From the NCBI GenBank assembly GCA_023213395.1, contig CM041465.1, positions 104,539,741-104,603,740 on the forward strand: DNA of 64,000 bases. The letters run 5' to 3'. The position numbers were made by a program, and so were the translations under genes. Under the pieces are notes generated by a model. It was not told the origin of the DNA, searched no databases, and saw only the letters and a list, made by a program, of their open reading frames with translations. This DNA comes from Cycas panzhihuaensis. Its lineage: Eukaryota > Cycadophyta. Positions 58,911 to 64,000 of this stretch are shown here, one piece after another. Each line of letters opens with the position of its first letter. The stretch's first letter is position 1.

Positions 58911-61301
58911 TGTTTCCGGCTTAGGGAATGGATACGGAATCACCGACTCGTAAGTGCGGTATGTCTCTAGCATTATCATCACTTTTGTGTCTTGATTATG
59001 CCTTACATATTTGCATGCGTATGACTTTGTGGGCGGCCCGGTCGTCGTCCACACCTATGTTTAGCCTATGACGACTATAGCGGGGCACTCTCTTAGCGAG
59101 TGTGGCACCACAGTGACCGTATTACTTCCCCGCATCGCCCTCCTCTCTCCTGGACCCAGGGTTTGCGCCACCTCCACCCGTGTGATGTCTCATCGTCGCT
59201 TGGTTAGCTTGCCACCTCATTTGGGGGCCTATTTACGCTCCGTGGGCCCGTTTCTTGGCTTGTTTGCTCCGGGTGGGTGTTTTAGTTGTCCTTTAGCCTT
59301 TTTAGCTTGCCCCACTGGACGGTTGGCGGGCCCCATCTGTGTCTCTGGTGCATACCGTAGTAATCTTCGCTGATCTGGTGATCTTGGCGATCACCGAGAT
59401 TTTCAGCATTTGAAATATTCATGATGCAGCTAAAATTTCCAGACGACTGTCTCTGTTTGTTTTTTAAAAATCCGCCGTGGCAATTTCGCATTTATTGCGA
59501 AACTGCCACGTGGTTCGCGCCTTTTTTCCCTTCCAGCCGTGCCCTATTCGCGTACTTTAGGGTTTTGCTTTAGTACTTAAGCATCTTTTGGGACTTTTTT
59601 TGGATCTTTTTTACTCACTTTTGGAAGTTACTCTCAAGAAAACTCTCTCCTGCTCTGCTCTGCTCTGCTGCCTGCTGCTGCAACCGGACCTGCACTCTTC
59701 ATACAGCGCCCAGCTCTCCTTCGGCTCGGTTGAGACATTCTCTCAACCCCTCAAGCGCCTTGGAGAGGGCTCCTTTGAAGCGGTTTCCAGCCGGTCTCTA
59801 TCCAGGCAGTCCATGAGCCCTACGTTTGCAGGTGTTCTCCATCATACTTCGTAGCAGGGCCTCAAACCTGCTCTGCTCCAGATCTGGGCAGTTTTTCCAG
59901 CCCTCCTTCATTGTCCTTTGGCTGGGGCAAGCCCCTTGCCTCTTCCTCCCAGGTACTCTTTACTTTTTGTTAAGTTCTTTGCAATATTCTTGCTCCAGCT
60001 CATTTGTTCATGTTTGTTGCTTGAAGTTTGATCCTCTTTCCTTTGTGAGGACTGTTGTTCCACTTTCTCTTGCCTCTTGCCTGCGTTTGCTGTCCAGAGC
60101 AGCGGCGTGAGGGGTTGCATAGGCTTTGGGAGAGGAGCCGGGTGGATTCCGTACCACCTTCCACGCTCCCGAAGTGGCTCCAAGCCCTCCAAAGCTTCCC
60201 TCTCGCCTCATGTTGCTCTTGGCCATCTAAACAAGGGTTTAGAGACTCAGGTCGCCCAAACCAGTGACCACGAGTTGCAGCGCTGATTTGGGACCCTTTG
60301 CTCAGGTTTGGGAATCATTCGTAGTTCTCAACTACCATTCGTGGCTTTGCCTTTGCTCCCCGGTTACCCGGTTTGCTCCCCGTAGCATCTCGGTTCCCCG
60401 TGGGTGTCTTTGGGTCTTTCTTGCCCCTTCTTGCAGCCGTTTTCCAGCCTTGAGTCTTGACTTTCTCCTCGCTGCCCGTGGCTCTTGGGGAGAGGTTTGG
60501 GCACCATTTGCGGTGAGGCCACTCCGAGGCTTACCTTGTTGTTTCCTTTCATTTGGATCGTTCTTCTTTGGTATTTTCCTTATTGGACTAACATTGATGC
60601 ATGTACATTTAGACTCTCGTTTATGTTGTTAGACATATATTGCTAGATCTTTGTGTTGCATATAGGTGTCTCCCCGGCAGAGGGAGACCGTTGTTGCTAC
60701 GGTACTCGGGACGCGGAGAACGTTGCCTGTTGCCCCTTCCACCCAGAAGCGCCCCTTGCATGTGTCATATCTTATGCTATCTCATTTGCTAGTTAGCGTT
60801 TCTTTCCTTCCTTGATCGCATTTACTTTTCCTGGGGAAGGTAAGGAAGCCCCTGTTCGCTCGCCGCTACATTTCACATCCCAGACACTGTGAGTGGTTGG
60901 GTGCTCCCAAGGCTACGCCATCTCTCACGCCTTGGCCGGTGCACGCTTTGTCCCCTTCGCACCCTTGCTTTTTACCTTTTATTCCTTTCCTAGTAATTAG
61001 AACATCGAAGATTAAAAGGGAAAATTGCCTTTTTATATTAGTTTGCAATTTGTTTGCCTTGTTGCATGTACTTTTGTTATTCGTAGGAAAGGTTGTAGGA
61101 GTCTTCTTCTCCCTTACCCTTCCTCCCTCTTCCTTAGCCTGAGCTCTTGCTTCCCGCATCGCTCGTATACCGGTTAGTTTGCATAGGATTGTTCTTGGCC
61201 TATCCTTGTTAGGTTCTTTCTCTCTCTTCGGCCACCCAAGGGTGGGAGGGCCTATTCCGTGTCAACCCGGGTTCGTCCTACGTATCTTCGCCCTTCGCTC
61301 A
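58911..61301 (+). mobile_element. Solo LTR of the Tat-like family (T5)
   Basis: 2391 bp from TGTTTCCGGCTTAGGGAATG to CCTTCGCTCA, bracketed by AGGTG at 58906-58910 and 61302-61306. No polypurine tract precedes it and no primer site follows it. This is the scar expected after recombination between the two LTRs of one element. It keeps the donor-like GAAGGTAAGGAAGCCC (60836-60851), but I do not see the GTACCGC array. Confidence 0.82.
59476..59510. promoter_or_regulatory. U3 hairpin with G-box, solo LTR
   Basis: Arms CGTGGCAATTTCGCA and TGCGAAACTGCCACG (one mismatch), loop TTTAT. The right arm runs into CCACGTGG, a palindromic G-box core. It is the cleanest copy of a hairpin seen in degraded form in the other LTRs. 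Confidence 0.75.
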
Positions 61302-61306
61302 AGGTG

Positions 61307-61454
61307 GTGAAGGGTCACCCAGTAGTAGCCATACTCCATTGCAGATCCCGAACTCGCTCGGCGCAAGACGGGCGCCTGCGTGGTAGTTGCTTGCCTTGTA
61401 GGTTCCACTTCCTACCGTTTCGTCACCATCTCTCCCGCGCTACTATCAACAAGT
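61307..61454. other. Sequence between solo LTR and pol relic
   Basis: GC-rich, no recognisable domain on either strand. It replaces the region where the C-terminus of the integrase and the chromodomain would be expected. Confidence 0.35.
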
Positions 61455-62460
61455 GGTTATCCGTAGCGCGTCCAAGGTGCAACCAAACTCTATCTCCTTC
61501 CTTAAAGGAATGGCTGGTTATATGTGCATCATGCCGCTGCTTGTATCTCTGTTGAGATTTTTGAAGCTGCTCTTCAACCTGTTGATGGATTTTTCTGATT
61601 CTTTCCAAGAATCTTTGTGCCTTTTCGTCTCCTCCTTCTTCTTTTCCATTTCCTGCAAAAAGTTGAGTAGAAAATTCTAAATCGAAAGGACTTGCAGGCA
61701 AAAATCCCAAACATACCTCGAATGGTGATTTCTGGGTTGAGCTATGGATAGCTCTGTTGAATGCAAATTGCAAGTATGGGAGACTTTCATCCCAAGTCTT
61801 AGGATGCTTGGCATTGTATCCTCATGTACCGTACCAATGTCCTGTTGACAACTTCAGTCTGTCTGCTTGAGGATGAAAAGTCAGACTCATCTTTAGCTTC
61901 GTATCCATCATTCCCCAAAGTATTTGCCAAAATGACTCGTAAATCGATGTCTCGATCGAAATGATTGAGTTGGGAAGTCCAAAATACTTCCAAACATGCC
62001 GAAAAATAATCTAGCTATGTCTTCTCCTGTATGTGTTTTCTTACAGGGAATCAACAACACCATTTTACTGAACCGATCAACAACTACAAACAAATAATCC
62101 ATACCATTTTTGGTTTGTGGTAGTCCTCCCAAGAAATCCATGGAGATACTTTCCCACGGTCTTGATGGAACAGGAAGTGGAATGTACAATCCAAGCTTCC
62201 TATTGGCCAGCTTTGATGTACTATATAATGTACACCCTCGTACTGCTGTAGTCACATCTTGCTGCATGTTTGGCCAATACATATATCGCTACAAGTCTAG
62301 CAACGTCTTTCCCACTCCAAAGTATCCTGCAACTCGAGAGGTATGAGCTTCTCTTATCCACTTCATTCGGTCTGCATGCTTTGGAATGCAAAGCTTGTCT
62401 TGCTTGCAAAGAAGTCCATCTTTCAACTGGAAATCTGCAACTACTTTTCCTTGTCAGAGT
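61455..62460 (-). pseudogene. pol: Integrase of the chromovirus-like relic
   Basis: Would insert element DNA into the genome. The zinc-binding start reads REAHTSRVAGYFGVGKT and RGCTLYSTSK: the second His is Tyr and the second Cys is Tyr, each a single transition, so the zinc site is lost. The core begins WESISMDFLGGLP (first catalytic Asp) and DYLFVVVDRFSK. The second Asp region (FDRDIDL) and the Glu region (RQTEVVNRTLV) are in other frames, showing frameshifts near 61990-61850. The C-terminal part has FAFNRAIHSSTQKSPFEVCL and FKEGDRVWLHL, then homology ends without a chromodomain. Confidence 0.82.
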
Positions 62461-62589
62461 TGCTCAAAGATAGGCTTGAATGCCTCATCTTTCAAATACA
62501 AATCAACATATTCATCATGGCGTAAAGGTTGAAATTGCATAGCTACCAACAAACTAGAATTACCTTCTTTGTTGAGGAGGTCCGACAAG

Positions 62590-63063
62590 AAGTCTGCAAT
62601 CTTATTCGTCGTTCCTTTCTTGTATTTAACCACGATGTAAAGCTGCGTAAATAGGACATCTACTTCATGTGCCTAGCCTCGCAATTTGAATTTGAGTCTG
62701 CAAAAATTGTAAAGGCTTGTGGTCGGTGTGGATGACCACTTCTTTTCCCAACAAATAGGGTCTCCAATGCTTCACTGCTTGGTGCAATGCATAGAGCTCC
62801 TTATCATAAGTTGGGTAGTTTATGACAGCTCCATTGAATGTCTCTGAATGGTATGCTATCAGTTTTCCTTCTTGTTTTAATACTGCTCCCATGGCATAGC
62901 CTGAAGCATCAGTCTCCAATTCAAATGGATTTTGTAGTGAAGGTAAAGCTAACACTGGTGCCTCGCAGATCTTCTGCTTCAAAAGCTTGAAAGCTTTTTC
63001 TTGTTCATTCTCCCAATGAAACTTTGCATGTCCTCCCGCCGATGCATGAAGAGGTCTTTGCAA
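62590..63063 (-). pseudogene. pol: RNase H of the chromovirus-like relic
   Basis: Open for 132 codons. FELETDASGYAMGAVLKQEG carries the first Asp, YDKELYALHQAVKHWRPYL the Glu, and VIHTDHKPLQFLQ the next Asp: the standard gypsy RNase H order. It ends at a stop after LQTQIQIARLGT; the remaining family motif is in the lower-coordinate sequence with stops. The overlap with the RT frame at 63005-63063 indicates a frameshift in what was one polyprotein. Confidence 0.82.
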
Positions 63064-63780
63064 TTTGAGAGAATCTGAAAATAAATTTTCTTAAATATTG
63101 ACATGCACCAATGAAACTTCTTACCTCTGTGGTTGTCTTGGGTGTAGGCCAATTGAGAATGACTTTGATCTTTGCTAGGTCAATCTTCAATTCTCCTCCT
63201 CCAACCACAAAACCTAAGAAGACGAGAGATTGCTTTCCAAACTCGCACATCTTTAGATTTAGTTTCAACTGCTGCTCTTGGAGAACTTTGAGCACTTGCT
63301 CAACATGTTGGAGGTTCTCCTCCCATGTTTGGCTAAAAATCAGAATATCATCTAGATAAACAATTACAAAGTCATCAATGAAGGGTCTTAATACCTCATT
63401 CATCAATCTCATAAAGGTGGCAGGTGCATTGCACAGACCAAACGACATCACCAACCATTCGAACAATCCTTGTTTCGATTTGAAGGCTATCTTCCAAGTA
63501 TCCTCCTCTTGGATTCGAACCTGATGGTAACCTGATTTCAGATCCATTTTGCTGAAATATCTTCATTGAAGCAATGGTCCAACAAGTCATCTATCCGCGG
63601 TAAGGGATGTCTGTTCTTTATGGTGATCTTGTTCAAAGCTTGGTAGTCAATGCACATTCTCCATCCTCCATCTTTCTTTGGAACCAAAACAATAGGTGAT
63701 CCACATGGGGAACAACTCGGCTTGATTACTCCTTGTTCCAAGAGTTCTTGAATCTGCCTCTTAATCTCTTCATTCTCCAA
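63005..63780 (-). pseudogene. pol: Reverse transcriptase of the chromovirus-like relic
   Basis: Two overlapping frames. The first (63780-63538) has IQELLEQGVIKPSCSPCGSP, VLVPKKDGGWRMCIDYQALN and HPLPRIDDLLD. After a frameshift at about 63545 the second (63547-63005) has [32 protein letters not shown], the catalytic [12 protein letters not shown], and [17 protein letters not shown] of the thumb. All catalytic Asp residues are kept. Apart from one frameshift it is the best-preserved RT in the window. Confidence 0.88.
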
Positions 63781-64000
63781 AACTGAGTTTCAGTAGAGAC
63801 TAAGATTCGAAAGGTGAATCAAAGAACCCTAGATTTCATGTTCAATTGCCCTTTTAGGGGCGACCTTCGGCTCTTGGAATACATCACTGCATTCTATTCT
63901 TTAGGCCTTCAATCTGCTGCACTTGCTTCCTATCCAGTGCCTATATTGAGGACTCTGCTTGCTCATTTTCTTCCACCTTTGGCTTTATCATCAGCAGCAC
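63781..64000 (-). other. Upstream pol remnant at window edge
   Basis: No clear domain. Stops occur in all minus frames. It should correspond to the protease-RT linker of the relic. Confidence 0.3.

Larger units (their letters stand above)
61455..64000 (-). mobile_element. Chromovirus-like Ty3/gypsy pol relic
   Basis: Minus-strand order: RT (63780-63005), RNase H (63063-62590), integrase (62460-61455). Sequence motifs ([40 protein letters not shown]) are those of chromoviruses and differ from the Tat-like family in the rest of the window. There is no second RNase H. Both ends are missing: the left ends abruptly at about 61455, the right runs off the window. Confidence 0.85.

Overview
This window is plant nuclear DNA made almost entirely of LTR retrotransposons. 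I recognise no host gene, rRNA, tRNA, operon or CRISPR. The land-plant assignment rests on Ty3/gypsy reverse transcriptases of the plant Tat type, a Tat-type second (archaeal-like) RNase H, Ty1/copia fragments with an initiator-Met-like primer site, a plant-mobile-domain-like ORF, and decay dominated by C-to-T changes. I cannot name the species; the nesting suggests a large, repeat-rich genome.

One Tat-like family dominates. Its long LTRs (about 2.4-3.3 kb) start TGTTTCC and usually end in CA. It has an unusual primer site (TGGCGACCATACTGGGGA) and a short G-rich polypurine tract. Left to right: T1 (minus, 1-8067; gag, protease, RT and start of RNase H; its other end is off-window) is inserted in the 3' end of T0 (plus; only its 3' UTR and 3' LTR to 11620 are here). 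An old region with two inverted gag scraps follows (11621-14184). T2 (plus, 14190-45297) is bounded by GGTCC target-site duplications. Inside T2's coding region, flanked by GCAAC duplications, sits T3 (minus, 20927-39109), a tandem LTR-internal-LTR-internal-LTR structure. T2's homologous sequence resumes directly after T3, then is broken by a copia fragment and a 235-bp TA-rich microsatellite before its 3' LTR.

Right of T2 are an old gypsy gag/protease relic (45.5-48.2 kb), a copia LTR end with primer site (48.6 kb) and AT-rich unassigned DNA. T4 (minus) follows: a 3' LTR (50552-53160), polypurine tract, archaeal-like RNase H (53535-53942), and an antisense, intron-containing ORF (55186-57058) resembling the plant mobile domain. 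A solo LTR of the same family (58911-61301, AGGTG duplications) and a decayed minus-strand pol of a different, chromovirus-like gypsy element (61455-64000) end the window.

Functionally, T3 has gag and protease but no RT, first RNase H or integrase, so it would need enzymes from a relative such as T1. The most notable structures are the triple-LTR element with one pair of target duplications, the 7-unit arrays of 84-bp hairpins in each T3 internal region, and the antisense ORF whose tail also occurs, antisense, in T2. Every coding region seen carries stops, frameshifts or active-site changes; nothing here looks autonomous today.
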